A DNA stretch of 64,000 nt from Branchipolynoe longqiensis (Eukaryota; Annelida; Polychaeta; Phyllodocida; Polynoidae). Positions 41,214 to 52,607 of this stretch are shown here, piece by piece; the first letter of the stretch is position 1, and every line of letters begins with the position of its first letter. Position numbers and translations under genes: made by a program. The stretch covers positions 170,113,230-170,177,229 of the forward strand of contig CM059186.1 in NCBI GenBank assembly GCA_030323885.1, written 5' to 3'. The notes below the pieces were generated by a model. The model had not been told where the DNA came from. It made no database searches and saw nothing but the letters and a program-made list of their open reading frames with translations.

Positions 41214-41399
41214 GGTGGGTAGAGAAAAACATTAAGGGGATGCCATTATGGATATCCACATAATAAATGATGTAGTACATATATAAACAAATTTAGGCCA
41301 AGAGCAAATTCAAACCATCCAATATACTCAGGCCTTGTACAATACATTTACTCCACTATCTCCGCCGCTTCTAATAATAGCTGCCCATAACGGTTAAAT

Positions 41400-41640
41400 A
41401 CCCCCTCCCTCCTCCCCCCCCCCCCCCCCCCCCCCCCCCCCACACACACACACCTGCACCCGCACCTATCACCTCCGACGTCCCTACCTGGATGTGCCAG
41501 CCGGGCCGACCCTTTGCCTGTTGCTCCCCCCCCCCCCCCCCCCCTCTCCCACCCCAACTCTCTCCGTGGTCGCGCGTCCCCCCACCCCGGCCTGCTTCCT
41601 CCCCACCCCCTCCCCCACCCCCACCAGTATTGATTTTTAT
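41400..41640. repeat. C runs, CA run and C-rich DNA
   Basis: Poly-C at 41416-41440 and 41526-41543, a CA run at 41441-41453. Bases 41214-41399 show nothing. Confidence 0.8.
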
Positions 41641-42100
41641 GTTCGCCGGGCGCGGCGACCACGGACGGCAGCGCCGCTAAGCGGGCGGAGTGAGAACCTG
41701 AATCACGGGGCCGCCGGTCATCTGACCTGCCCCTGTTGACCCCGGTCTCTATGACGACCCGGTGCCTGACCCTTCGGAGGGTGGCTGCCACCACGTGACC
41801 GGCGACACGGTGCGCCGGGCTAATGATGGCCGCCGCGCAGCCCCGGGGGGAGGGGGGGAGGGGGGGGGGAGGGGGGGGGGGAGCCGGGAGTACAGCTGCC
41901 GGGGGATTGGCGGGCGAGGGACGGGGGCAGGCCGGGGGGAGGCCGGGCGGGGGTGGAGGGGAGCCGGCTAGCGGAGCGGCGGGCGGGGGACGGGTGACGG
42001 GGGCCGGGTGGAGGCGGCCGGGGGAACGACGGACGTGGGCGGGAACCGGGGGACGGGGCATGGGGACGGGGGGAGGCCGGGTGGGGAGGCCCAGGGTAGG
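41640..42100. promoter_or_regulatory. CpG-rich patch, candidate promoter-like region
   Basis: Dense CpG (CGGGCGCGGCGACCACGGAC, CCGGCGACACGGTGCGCCGG). Contains CCACGTGACC (E-box) at about 41792 and AATGATGGCCGCCGCG (YY1-like) at 41822. No TATA box, transcript or coding exon was recognised downstream, and composition alone could explain the CpGs. Confidence 0.25.
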
Positions 42101-42640
42101 GGACGGTGGTGGCGGGGGTATGGGGAAGGCCGGCGGGGGATGAGAGAGGTGAGTGGGCGGCCAGGAGAGTAGAACTAGTAGGTGTGGACGGGGCTTTGAG
42201 AGGAGAGACTGTGAGGGCGGGATGAGGGGGTGATGGAAGACGGTGAGGGAAAGGAGGGTGGGGGGAGTTTGGGACGAGGGGGAATGGGGGGGGGGTGACG
42301 GGAGGAGGGCGGAGATGAGGGGAGAACACTGGTTGAGAGGGGAGGGGATGGGAGGAGAGGAGAGGAGGAGATCGGATGGGATGGGAGGAGAGGAGATGAG
42401 ATGAGGAGAGGAGAGGGGACGAGAGGAGGAGAGGAGAGGGAATGTGAGGGGAGGATATGAGATTAGATGAGGAGAGGGGAGGAGAGGAGAGGGGAGGAGA
42501 GGAGAGGGGAGGAGAGGAGAGGGGGGGAAGAGATGAGATGAGGAGGAGAGGGGAGGAGAGGGGGAGGAGAGGAGGGAAGAGGAGAGGAGGGGAGGGGGAG
42601 GAGAGGAGAGGAGGGTAGGGGAGGGGGGGGGGGGAGTAGA
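42100..42640. repeat. Purine-rich GGAGAGGAGAGG array
   Basis: GAGGAGAGGGGAGG repeats, preceded by G runs at 41855-41885. The 504-residue minus-strand frame (Pro/Ser/Leu) covering this and the CpG patch is an artefact. Confidence 0.85.
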
Positions 42641-43435
42641 GGAGCTACCTGGCTTCCAGTTCCACTCGTCAGGTACAGAATAAAGGCTCATCTGACAACC
42701 CGGCAGAGATGCTTGTAATAAAAGCAATGTCCGACATTTACCACGGGAATTTAGACATTTTTGGACATTTATATATTTTGTATTCACAATGTCCATACAT
42801 ATTGCACGAACATAAAGTAACCTGTTGACAATCGAAATTGTCACAACAGTGGAATCATGCATGGCTGTCTTCCCACTTCTCCTTTTGATTTACTCAGTTA
42901 CATGACAAAGACATTTATATTATTATTAAATATTATTTAGTTGCATGATAGGAAAATAACAGGCAGTATAGGGAATAGCTCAGGTCTCTATGGCCGAAAC
43001 TCTAATTCCAAATCCACCATGATTGCTGTGCTAGACCACTTAGCAAATTGCACCCAGGTTCTCCCGAGAATAAAGACTGTGCAGTGACTGTAAGAGTGTA
43101 ACTTACTGTAAGAGTGTAAGAGTCCCAGTTGCGGTGCAGGTAATAAAAGTAAGACAGTGACTGGCACAACCTGCACTTGCTATCCGGACCGCACTTCGTC
43201 CACACCTCTCTCTATCTCCTCTCCGCTGACCTTGCACCTCCTTGATATGTCTGAAAAGAGTTCCAGGAGGGGGAGCCCGGCAGCATTTCACTTTCTACTC
43301 TTACTCTGTCCTTGTCTTTGGCTCACTGGATGGTTACCATAGAGCAAATAGACACGGTCCTTTGACTCAACTCTCCTCATTTCTCTTACCTAGACTCTAT
43401 ACGGTTTTTTTCTCCCAGGGTTATTTCTCCTCCTA
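42641..43435. other. No supported feature
   Basis: About 800 bases of ordinary composition without recognised repeats; only short open frames. Confidence 0.5.
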
Positions 43436-43440
43436 ACCAG

Positions 43441-44252
43441 GGCCCAAATGTATGAAGCCGGGTTAGTGGTCCTAACCTGCACGTTGTGCGGATTCCCGGT
43501 GTTAGAGCCAAAAGTGACAATGTGTGTGCCCGGGTTAGGCAAACGCCTCGAGAGTTAAGGTCACCTACACTGACCACAACATATAGGAGGTTTAACATCG
43601 GTGTCAGGGACCGATTATGCCCAAATCTATTCAATGTGACCATATTTAACACAATTACATAGGCAATAAGTGAAATTTCATGAAATTAACCCTAAATTCG
43701 AAGCGATATTAACACTGCCACCGCATTGGCGGCATTATTCATATTGTTGAATTGGCAAATGTAAAACACCCGCCGCAGCGACGTCGATATCCATACTGTC
43801 GAACGTCAACTGGCATAACTCCGGCAGCAATATTTTAGGCCCAAATCTATTCAATGCGATCATATTTAACAGAATTACATACTCAAATCATGACATTTCA
43901 TTAAATTAACCCTAAATTCGAAGCGATATTAAGGAAGCAGCTACATCGGCAGCGTTATTCATATTGTCAAATCGACGAATGTACACAAAACAAATCACCG
44001 CCGCCGGCAACAGGCTCACCACTAAGAAGGCTGCTGGTTCCTGGCTGCCGATATTGTCGAATAGCAGTGCTCGCCGGGTACAGGTGCAGAGGGTTTCCCC
44101 AAATCTATAAATAACGCATTGGTTAGCTAACTCCGCCGTGCTTTGGTCACACACATTTCCCGTGACACATATTCCAACACCAACATTAGCTAACCCACCG
44201 CCCGTCCTTAACACGGGAGCCGATAAAAACTTGGTCTTACATTTGGCCCCAG
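43441..44252. mobile_element. TIR element, about 810 bp, with CAG target duplication
   Basis: Ends GGCCCAAATGTATG and, inverted, GGGCCAAATGTAAG (12 of 14 match), each flanked by CAG. A 3-base duplication is typical of PIF/Harbinger, although that family prefers TWA, so the assignment is tentative. The interior holds two direct copies of a 220-base unit, beginning CCCAAATCTATTCAATG at 43620 and 43840. The 173-residue minus frame at 43912-44433 crosses the right end of the element, has no recognised domain and is not called as a gene. Confidence 0.65.
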
Positions 44253-44655
44253 GGGAGTTGTGTGCTTGGGTGGGGCCCTGTACCAATCGTTTCTGTCGCT
44301 TTGTTCTCGTTGCTGGAACTGCTGTAACCCCATTTGCCTGTCCCTTCCTCCTAAACCCTTGCGGCTGTTGACTGGATATGAGTGCTCTGCTACCGCCGGA
44401 CCAGAGAGATTCGGGGCCGCCCCAATGCTTCACTGTTTTGAATGTTGTAAAGACATCCCCCAGCTTCTACAACCATCCCTACTGAAGATTAATCTTCAAC
44501 CAAAGACTGGACCGATTTATCGGGGCCTTTTTATATTGCTGCAGTTGTGCAGTCCGTAACCATTGTAAGGTTACAAACAACCCCACAAGCAAGGCACAAC
44601 CTGATAAAACCAATATTGAACTGAATCGGTGAGAGTGTTGGCTGGCTTCTCGTAC
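44253..44655. other. No feature seen
   Basis: Unique sequence between the TIR element and a SINE-A. Confidence 0.5.
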
Positions 44656-44659
44656 AGGA

Positions 44660-44880
44660 GGTCGCATCAAACCAATGACTTGCAAAATTGATACTTGTCG
44701 CTTCCTAGCTTGGCGCGGGGCATTAATATGATATGGCAAGGAGTGGTTTGCTCTGAATCAGGATAATCTGACTTCGTGGGATATCGAGTGATGATACCGG
44801 TGACCTGATCTCCCAGTGGGGCAGCACTATGAAGTCGCGATGAGTGCGCTGTTATTACTTTAGCTGTTGCTACGAAATAA
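44660..44880 (+). mobile_element. SINE-A, head missing
   Basis: Starts GGTCGCATCAAACCAATGAC; diverged body (GATATGGCAAGGAGTGG, AATCAGGATAATCTGACT). The tail is poorly preserved. Confidence 0.75.
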
Positions 44881-45043
44881 AGTAGTAATTTATCAAAACA
44901 AACAAGCTTTGAAGTCAGTTATGTGCTAAGATAATCGATATTCTACTAGTTCTAACTTCTAGTTCTAGGCTACTGAGCAAATGGAAAATGTCTCTCGAAG
45001 CGGAAGTGGGTGGCAATGCCAACTGTCACTCTGCTCACTTTCA

Positions 45044-45046
45044 AAG

Positions 45047-45072
<26 letters not shown>
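45044..45072. repeat. TA microsatellite
   Basis: Simple TATATA run. Flanking 44881-45370 shows no other feature. Confidence 0.9.
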
Positions 45073-45079
<7 letters not shown>

Positions 45080-45374
45080 TTCCGCAGTAACATTTGATAG
45101 GAAATGTTTTTTTTATATAATTGTAATTGCAAGTACAACGAAGTTAATTCATTAATTTTGGCTTCCTTCTCTAAATGTCGAGTAACTTTAATTTTAATAA
45201 TAAGAGTATCGAAACCACCACACACACACACCACAAAGTTGGGGGCGGACAAAAACCACAAAGAGAAAAAAGAATGCAACTGATGTTGTCCGCAGCTGTA
45301 TTGTGACTCGCAATGACATGGTGTCGTGACGCAAGCAACGTCAGAAACTGCACTACACTTTGGCTGCACTCGGC

Positions 45375-45762
45375 GACCCTCCCCCCACCCACCCACCCAC
45401 CCACCCACCTACTCACCCACCTCCCACCCCATGCCGCTTCTAAGTTCAATCCAACCGCAACGATACCACCACACGCACCACAACAAAGCCACACCCACAC
45501 ATGATCCACTACCTCCGAACCCCCACCCCACCCACCCCACCCCACCCCCACCCCACCCCCAGAACCGCCAAGTCTCCCGATTTGGCGGGGAATCTCCCGA
45601 AAATATAGCTAAATAACTCCCAAATCCTGATTTACCACTGTTAATTTGTAATCTCCCACCGAAGAATCTTTTTTGTGTATTTATTATTGGAGGGCGGGGG
45701 CGGGGGCGGGGGCGGGGCGGGGGCGGGGCGGGGGCGGGGTTGAGTTGAATTGAGTTTTGAGT
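45375..45762. repeat. CCCA repeats and a GGGGCG run
   Basis: CCCACCCACCCACC at 45385-45420, CACCCCACCCCACC at 45520-45562, and GGGGGCGGGGGCGGGGCG at 45690-45740, a strong G-quadruplex candidate just before a MITE-1. Confidence 0.85.
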
Positions 45763-45767
45763 TTTAT

Positions 45768-46122
45768 TTAAAGCTGCATAGTCCGATGAAAATTTCAAAT
45801 TTTCAAAACCAAAATAATTACCTAGATTTGATTCTACATATCTAACTTAGATACTGGCACACTTCTTAAACATGTGTCATTACATAGAAGGGAATACTGA
45901 GGCAATTTAAGAGAATCTGGTACTGCAGATGCCTATAGTGTCAGAGTTTTGGCGTGCTTGCCAAAATTAATTTGGCATGTTTGTACTTCAAATATCTCAA
46001 AAGTTAGCCATTTAAAATAAAAGTTACTTCAAACGAAAGTAAGGTAGATTATAACGATCAACCTAATATATCTAGCTCAGAAAATGATAGAAACTCAAAA
46101 CAATCGGACTGTGCAACTTTAA
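45768..46122 (+). mobile_element. MITE-1, full length
   Basis: Left TIR TTAAAGCTGCATAGTCCGAT, right TIR CAATCGGACTGTGCAACTTT. Well-preserved interior. Confidence 0.87.
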
Positions 46123-46213
46123 CCGCAAAAATGTAGTACGGTCACTGTATGGCTTCCCCAAGGAGTAATCTTCCAGCCGAGCAAACAATGTTACATTAAA
46201 TTAAAGTTCATAC

Positions 46214-46669
46214 TTAAAGTTGCATGGTCCGATGGCGTTTGAATTTTTATTTTACTTTTTTAGATAAATACATCAAATTGATCGTTATAACCTAGTAATC
46301 ATCAGTCCGGAGTAATATTGATGAAAAATGGCTAGTTTTGAAGCAATTTGAGCTGAAAGAACCCAAAATACTTTCAACAAGCTTTCCAAAAGTCCTCGAG
46401 CTATGACGCGTATTGACATCTCGTGATGACCGCGTTACATATATGGTACTTGGAATGAGGGCATGGCTAATTAGGCCACAAGATTGACCTAATTGCTTAA
46501 TGAGTGCTCCTGTCTCCAAAGGGGATGAGGTAATAAATCCACTGATTATTCTTGATAGGCTGTCCCCAATCCTTAGCTAATGCATTAGTATCTAAGATAT
46601 GAAACCAAATTTAGATAAGAGTTTTGGTTTTGAAAAAAAACATCGTTTCATCGGACCATGCAACTTTAA
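46214..46669 (-). mobile_element. MITE-1, minus strand, long diverged variant (456 bp)
   Basis: Begins TTAAAGTTGCATGGTCCGAT and ends CATCGGACCATGCAACTTTA-type sequence at 46669. The interior is longer than usual and has only partial similarity to the standard copies, so it may be a subfamily. Confidence 0.75.
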
Positions 46670-47110
46670 GCGCAATACAATATTATAACAAATCAGCAAT
46701 TGAAATCTGTACCTAGAATCAGATGTGTCACTGTGTGTATTCATATAGGTAAGCATTTCACATGCATATTTACATATGGCCACAAGAGAAGTGATGTCAA
46801 TGTGAAGACATTATTACAACAAATCTGTACTTGAAATAGCTCTCTCTGTATACATGTGAAATGATTACATATATGTATGCATATAGGAACATATCTGTAT
46901 ATAGCGACAGGAATATATATATATATATAGCGGCAGGAAAAGCGATGTCAAAGGTTTGTTACACATATTCTTCGTCAAAATGCACCAGAATGCGCCATTT
47001 TGCATCGATTTGCTTCTTTTCAAATTGGACCACCGGCACCCCCCCCCCTCCCCCTTTCTGCCACACTATTCACTATTTACAATTGTTGTATTAGGGCGAT
47101 CTCCCAACTC
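46670..47110. other. No gene seen; weak tandem duplication
   Basis: Two diverged units of about 140 bases (ATTATAACAAATCAGCAATT; ATTATTACAACAAATCTGTA) at 46682-46930. C run at 47040-47047. Confidence 0.45.
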
Positions 47111-47119
47111 ACACTTTTA

Positions 47120-47560
47120 ATCTACTTGGCACCTCTGCACCTACCCACCCACAACTACACCTAACCACACCCCCACCCACCTACCCACACACCCACACCT
47201 ACCCACATACACCCCCACACACCTACCCACACACCCACACCCACCCACACCTAACCACACACCCATACCTACCCACACACACACCTACCCACACACACAC
47301 CTACCCACACACACACCTACCCACACACACACCCAGACACCCACACCTACCCACACCTACCCACATACACGCACCCACACCCCCACCTATACCCACACGC
47401 ACACCTACCAACACCCACCCACCCGCTCCCACCCCACACACCCACATCCACACAAACCCCCATCCACCCACACCTACCCACACACACAAAACACCTACCC
47501 ACACACACACCCTCCCAACCACCCACCCACACCCACCTATACCCACCCACACACCCACTG
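47120..47560. repeat. ACCCACAC/CCTACCCACAC microsatellite
   Basis: Imperfect ACACCTACCCACAC repeats. The Val/Gly/Trp-rich minus frames are artefacts. Bases 47561-48160 hold a SINE-A scrap (47838-47880, minus) and otherwise unique sequence. Confidence 0.9.
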
Positions 47561-48162
47561 CGCCCGTCACACCGTCACACTGTCACACCGTCACATCGAC
47601 CCCCCATTCACGCGGAGTGTCACCCTGACTTTGCAGATCGCCACATACAGCTTTTTGAACTCCTTTGTTTGTGGGGGATCCCCGACAGAGGGCCCCACTC
47701 GACAGGCGTGGAACAGGGGACCAGGCTAGGTGTGCCTGTCATGCGCACTGAAGACTCCAGAGGGACGCTCCCACCGGAAGTCGATATTCCTGTCGTACAT
47801 TATTTTGTTTGTAGATGTTTGTTTTTGTTGTGTGTCTGTTGGTTTACGTCCTAGCAACATCTAAGGTCATATCAGGATGACTAGAAGTTGCTTTGTTGGA
47901 TTGCAACCATTAGCGACATATAACCTCCAAATCCCATTATATACAAAATAACATGATGACTAAAAGAGTATCTGATCACACTGAACTAAGACTAAGTAAA
48001 GGTACTAGTACCTATTGATGTAATTGGAAATCCTGAACCAACAAGTAAAACCTGTTATGTAAATGCAAAATGATTGAATGTACATCAGACTCATTGCTTA
48101 TTGCATTGTGAACACTTTAATTTTAGAACCTACGGTGTCACATTTCAATTTACTTGTTGTGT

Positions 48163-48400
48163 TCTCTGTGGCGGAGTGGTTAGAGTGTCTGACTTTTTTC
48201 TAGGTCGGACTCCTAATCTGAAGGTCAGTGGTTCGATTCCCCATGCCCCCCCCCCCACCTCTGCCAATTTGGATTTCCACCGCTGTGTATAACTTACAGC
48301 GTCATCAAAGGCCAGTTGCTCTCATACCATGTCTATACTTACGGCCGGAAGATCAGTGCTATGGCACTGACAAAAGATATAGATGAATAAAAATTAATTT
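48163..48400 (+). mobile_element. SINE-C copy, plus strand
   Basis: Type II tRNA-like head CTGTGGCGGAGTGGTTAGAG, an extended arm with TTTTTTCTAGGTCGGACTCC, B-box-like GTGGTTCGATTCCCC. Body CCAATTTGGATTTCCACCGC, ends AGATGAATAAA. Confidence 0.75.
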
Positions 48401-48421
48401 ACTATAAAAAAAAGTATTACC

Positions 48422-48803
48422 AGATGTGGTGGCCGAATCGGTAGAGCTCAGGCTTCCTGTGCGACAGGTCGGGATTTCAAATCCCAGCCGAGTCAAACCA
48501 ATGACTTGATACTTGTCAATACCTAGCTGGATATCCGGTGATAGTGCCGACTTTATAGTGCTGCCCTGCCCCACTGTGAGAACAGCCCGCCAGCACCAGG
48601 ACCGATTTTCCACTCAGTGAAATTATCCTAATACTGAGCTAACCAGTCCTTGTCCTATCCTAGTAATGCCGAATGCCAGGTTAGGTAGCAACAAGTATCA
48701 ATTGTGTAAGTCATTGGTTTGACTTGGACAGCATTCAAACTCTGAACCTCCGGCATGGGAAGCCTCCCCTCTACCGATTCGGCAACAGCATCTGGTCTCT
48801 TGA
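48422..48803. mobile_element. Inverted pair of partial SINE-A copies
   Basis: A plus-strand head (48422-48534, GTGGCCGAATCGGTAGAGCT) meets a minus-strand copy (48535-48803) ending in its own head (CTCTACCGATTCGGCAACAG). The pair can fold back on itself. Confidence 0.78.
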
Positions 48804-49740
48804 ATGGAATCTCAAGTTAGAGAATTTATCTTCGAGTTCGGCTGTAGAAGTAAATAATGTGGCTAGCCGTGAATTAGTTAGAAATGTGATTCCCGAACAC
48901 GGATTAATGATAACTAATTATCGTGCTGTGTATTGGCGTTGGTAGTTGGGGGCTGGAGGTTAGTGAGCGGCCTGGAGAGATGGAGGTCTGCTTCAAGCAG
49001 CTGTACTCCTCTCCTTCCCTCCAGGTGGCACCTCTGCCCCTTTCCGTCTGCCCACTTCATCTCCAGTTTTTGCTTAATAACCTTTGTGGTAGGTCTTCTT
49101 TTAGGGGCCAGCCAGAGTTGTTGGCTCGATCCAGTTATCGTATTGTCTTCCTTTCTTGTGTAATGGAATAATGATAAGTAAATTACTATATTCATTGAAA
49201 TGAGTTAAGAGCAGAGAAGAGTGTGATGCTCAAGGCTGCAGATTTACAGCAATTGGTGTCTGCACCCTAGCGGTGCTTGGGTAAGTTGTTTTGTACCGTG
49301 TTCGCAGAATGATGTGTACAGTTGTTGGGACGCAAGCAGTACTCAGGAGGAGAGTCTGTGTTCTGGGCTGGAAACCCCAACAAACACAAAACACCCGCTT
49401 TGTTCCTGCTTGTTTGTTCTGGGGATTGTTGTGGGTTTGTGTGTGTGCTTGGGGGGGGGGGGGTCCCCCAAGTATAAGGCCTCCCTCTATTGATTAATTG
49501 GTCTACAAGATTCTCGATTCTCGATCGCCGATCGTGGAGGTTGGCGATGGTTTTAGGGCAAGTGGCCAATCGCATCATTACTGTCCTTGGTGTGTGGGTA
49601 CGGGTGGGTGTGGTAGTTATGGCGGCGGGTGTGGTGGGGTGGGGGGGGGGGGGGGGGGGTAGGGCTTCATTGGTGTGTGTGGAGGTTGGGTGTGGGTGGG
49701 GTTAGGGTAGGGGAGGCCATCATCTTATACTAGTTATAGA
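48804..49740. other. No supported feature
   Basis: Mostly unique. G runs at 49450-49462 and 49630-49650. AAGGCTGCAGATTTACAGC at 49232 resembles one arm of the inverted repeat at 37.3-37.4 kb. Confidence 0.45.
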
Positions 49741-49749
49741 CTATGTACA

Positions 49750-50215
49750 GAGTGTGGGGAGGTGGGGGTACGTGTGGGGGTGGGTTAGTGGTGGAGGAGG
49801 GCATCATCTTAATATAGACCGTGGACAGTGTTGGGTAGATATGGGTGTGGGTGTGGGTGTGTGGGTGTGGAGATGGGGTGGGGCGGGTGTGGGTGTAGGT
49901 GTGGATGTGGGTGTAGGTGTGGGTGTGCGCGTGTGTGGGTGTGTGTAGGTTGGTGTGGATGAGGGTGTGTGGATGTGGGTGTATGTGGGTGGGTGGGTGT
50001 GGGTCAGGGTTTGAGTGTGAGAGTGTGGGTGTAGGTGTAGGTGTGGGTGTGGGGTGGAAGTAGGTGTGGATATGGATGTGGGTGTGGGTGTGGGCGTGGA
50101 TATGGATATTGGTGTAGGAGTGGACATGGGTGTAGGTGTGGGTGTGGGTGTAGGAGTGGATGTGGAGGTGGGGGTGGATATGAATGTTGGTGTGGGTGTG
50201 GGAGTGTGGGGGGTG
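49750..50215. repeat. GGTGTGGGTGTG array
   Basis: Imperfect GTGGGTGTGGATATGGATGT repeats in a period-6 framework. Gly/Val- or Pro/Thr-rich frames are artefacts. Confidence 0.92.
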
Positions 50216-50264
50216 TTAACGGGTAGCTGCTGCCATCTCATGTAGTGTCAGGCACTTACTCTGT

Positions 50265-50352
50265 GCCACTAACACTTCACTGCCACTTCACTGATGCTTC
50301 ACTGACGCTTCACTGATGCTTCACTGACGCTTCACTGACGCTTCACTGACAG
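50265..50352. repeat. 11 bp minisatellite GCTTCACTGAC
   Basis: Seven to eight copies, GCTTCACTGATGCTTCACTG. A 13-base GCGCATGTTCAAT/GCGCATGTTCGGT triplet follows at 50418-50460. Confidence 0.85.
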
Positions 50353-50629
50353 ACCGCGTGTTTCACACTATTTTCACCAAGTGCAAACCGCAGCTGTGAC
50401 GCCCTTCTCACACACCCAGTGCGCATGTTCATTGCGCATGTTCGGTGCGCATGTTCAATACACATGCGTGTAGGCGTCACCGTCTTGTTCTTATGTGATC
50501 AAACGCTGTGTCGCTCTCCAAGCACAATCTTAGCCCCAGCGACACCGCGTATGCATGATCCAAGGGACGCACCCAAAGAGTGCCCTTGGAGAGTTATTGT
50601 TTTGATTGTGTTTGATCCATGAAGGATGA

Positions 50630-51275
50630 GCTTAGTTTAAATACTTGCGCCACCAACGACAACAATTAACAAAATCATTTATCGTTTTGGATGCATTGAC
50701 GTTATAATATTATATACTTTCGCTATTATTAAAAACAACAAAAATTGTAATTTAAAAAGCAATGTTTTTTATGTTGTTTGATACATGGGCAGATGTGTGG
50801 AATTCATAATCACAGCCTTGTGCCACCACCAACAATAGCACATTCTTTAACATATCCTAATGATTTTGCTTGATAGTGATTTACATACGGGGGATTATTT
50901 ACTTTATATCCTTCCACCACCACCACCACCACCAACAACAACAAATAAATTTCAATGAAACCAAATCACTTTGAGTTGGCTTAATACACGGGAGGATGTA
51001 TTTACTTTATACCCGCGTGCCACCAATAACAACAATTAAATTTGTTTAAACTAAATTGTTTTGATGTTCTTTAATCAACGGGAATATGCACTTAATGTAT
51101 ATCCTTGCAAATCATTTTGCTTTTGCTTAATAGATGTGCGGGTACATTTAATTAATATCCTTGTACCACCAACAATAACAAATTGAAACGATGAAGGCAA
51201 ATCGTTTTGATTTTCTTTGATACAGGCGAGGATGCATTTAATTTATTTTCTTTCACAATAAATACATTTTTTAAT
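50630..51275. repeat. Decayed tandem array, unit about 110 bp
   Basis: About six diverged copies of a unit with TATCCTTGTACCACCAACAA, an A/C-rich stretch, then AAATCGTTTTGATTTTCTTT, GATACACGGGAGGATGCATT and TAATTTA. Similarity is clear by eye but each copy carries many changes. Confidence 0.65.
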
Positions 51276-51426
51276 GGTGTTTTTTTTTAATTTGGTGAGT
51301 GGTTGTCCTTACAAAGTACCGGAAGTGGAGAGCGGCGCATGCGCTTTGAAGTAGAGTAGAAAACCAAGCACGCTGATTGGTCCTAATGGAGTGAGTAGCT
51401 GATCACGTGGGACATCAACACATGTT

Positions 51427-51665
51427 TGTTGGGGTTTTTACACCCTGGCAACATCTGAAGTTATATCAGGAGGGTACCGACTTGTGCCAGTGTGCACTCA
51501 TGGCAACTTTATAGTGCTGCTCCACTGGGAGACCAAGCCGCTGGCATCAATGATCAAATTACCCCAGTCACTTTATCCTGATATGGAGCTAACCAGTCAT
51601 TTAGCCTATCCTAATAATGCCAAGCACCATCCTAGGTAGCGACAAGTATCAATTTAGTAAGGTGA
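51427..51665 (-). mobile_element. SINE-A, minus strand, head missing
   Basis: GTTGGGGTTTTTACACCCTG, then GGTACCGACTTGTGCCAGTG; ends at AAGTATCAATTTAGTAAG without the tRNA-like head. Confidence 0.8.
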
Positions 51666-51689
51666 TATGCCACGGCCCACCAACTGGAC

Positions 51690-52165
51690 AGCCCAGGGCA
51701 GGATAACCAGAAATATAGAAGCCAGATAACATATCCAACAACAATATAAATCAAATCAAATTCAAACAAACATAACTCAGCCACCTATTACGTACAGGCC
51801 TATGGACATGTAAATAAAATAGGCTAGTATAGAATTAAGTAGAAAAAAGCAGGAAAACTCTTCCCAAGAAAACCCCAAAACACTAACATAGAACCTTAAG
51901 AAAACAACTAACATAGTAATAAGAATAGAACAAAAATACAATGCCAAGAGGGCCCCAAAAAACTAACATAGGCTACTAAACGTACCAACAGACTATCTAT
52001 CTGCTACTGAAATGCAGACAATCAAATAACTTATCAGCAGCTACTGTTTGATAAGACAACACCAACACTACAGTTGGCCAGCATTGAAAACAAGCCTGGG
52101 TACCTGGGCTTACATGCTATAGACAGCATAAATACAGCCTCGATAAAAAAAAAATTAATTTAAAA
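51690..52165 (+). mobile_element. Repeat B, longest copy
   Basis: About 475 bases, from GATAACCAGAAATATAGAAG through TATCTGCTACTGAAATGCAG to the conserved 3' end and CAGCCTCGATAAAA plus A run. No ORF or polymerase III boxes recognised, so it may be a LINE 3' end or a retroposed RNA. Confidence 0.6.
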
Positions 52166-52182
52166 AAGCATCGGTTTGAATC

Positions 52183-52255
52183 GGCCGGGTTTCAAATGGT
52201 CGACCTTCTACACAGGAAGCCTGCGTTCTACCGGTTCGGCCACCACATACGGTAT
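52183..52255 (-). mobile_element. SINE-A head fragment, minus strand
   Basis: Complement of the tRNA-like head only (AGGAAGCCTGCGTTCTACCG, then GGTTCGGCCACCAC). Confidence 0.6.
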
Positions 52256-52605
52256 TGATCAACATGTTCGGGCACTCCATGTGTTGATAATGATAGTTGC
52301 AACTGTGTCTATAATCATTAAACCATGACACGCACAACAAGGCATGTCTTCTTTTCCTTTTCTTTAATGAAAAAAAAAGAGATTTAAAAGAAACTGGGCA
52401 GGATCGAGATAGAAAAACCCTGCCGATCTGTTGTAGTTTTTGCTCTACAATTAAAGCAGGACAGGCGTTTGTACACATGAACTACATGATTCAGATCTCT
52501 TATTGATTGATACATGCACCACATTGCTCAGCCTCAGACAAACAAGTTTGCGTCTCCCAGCCACATGGCCATATTACAGCTGCACAGTTTGAGGAGAGCA
52601 GCCAC
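52256..52605. other. No feature seen
   Basis: Unique sequence. Confidence 0.45.
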
Positions 52606-52607
52606 TT

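Noticed and set aside
41348..42862. 504-residue minus-strand frame
   Set aside because: Composed of C-rich and CT-rich simple sequence over a CpG patch; no domain, extreme Pro/Ser/Leu bias.
43912..44433. 173-residue minus-strand frame with a hydrophobic segment
   Set aside because: Starts outside and ends inside a TIR element and crosses one of its 220-base repeats; no recognised motif.
48165..48250. Possible Leu/Ser tRNA gene
   Set aside because: Same reasoning: the head is followed by the SINE-C body, which is also found at 18.2 kb.
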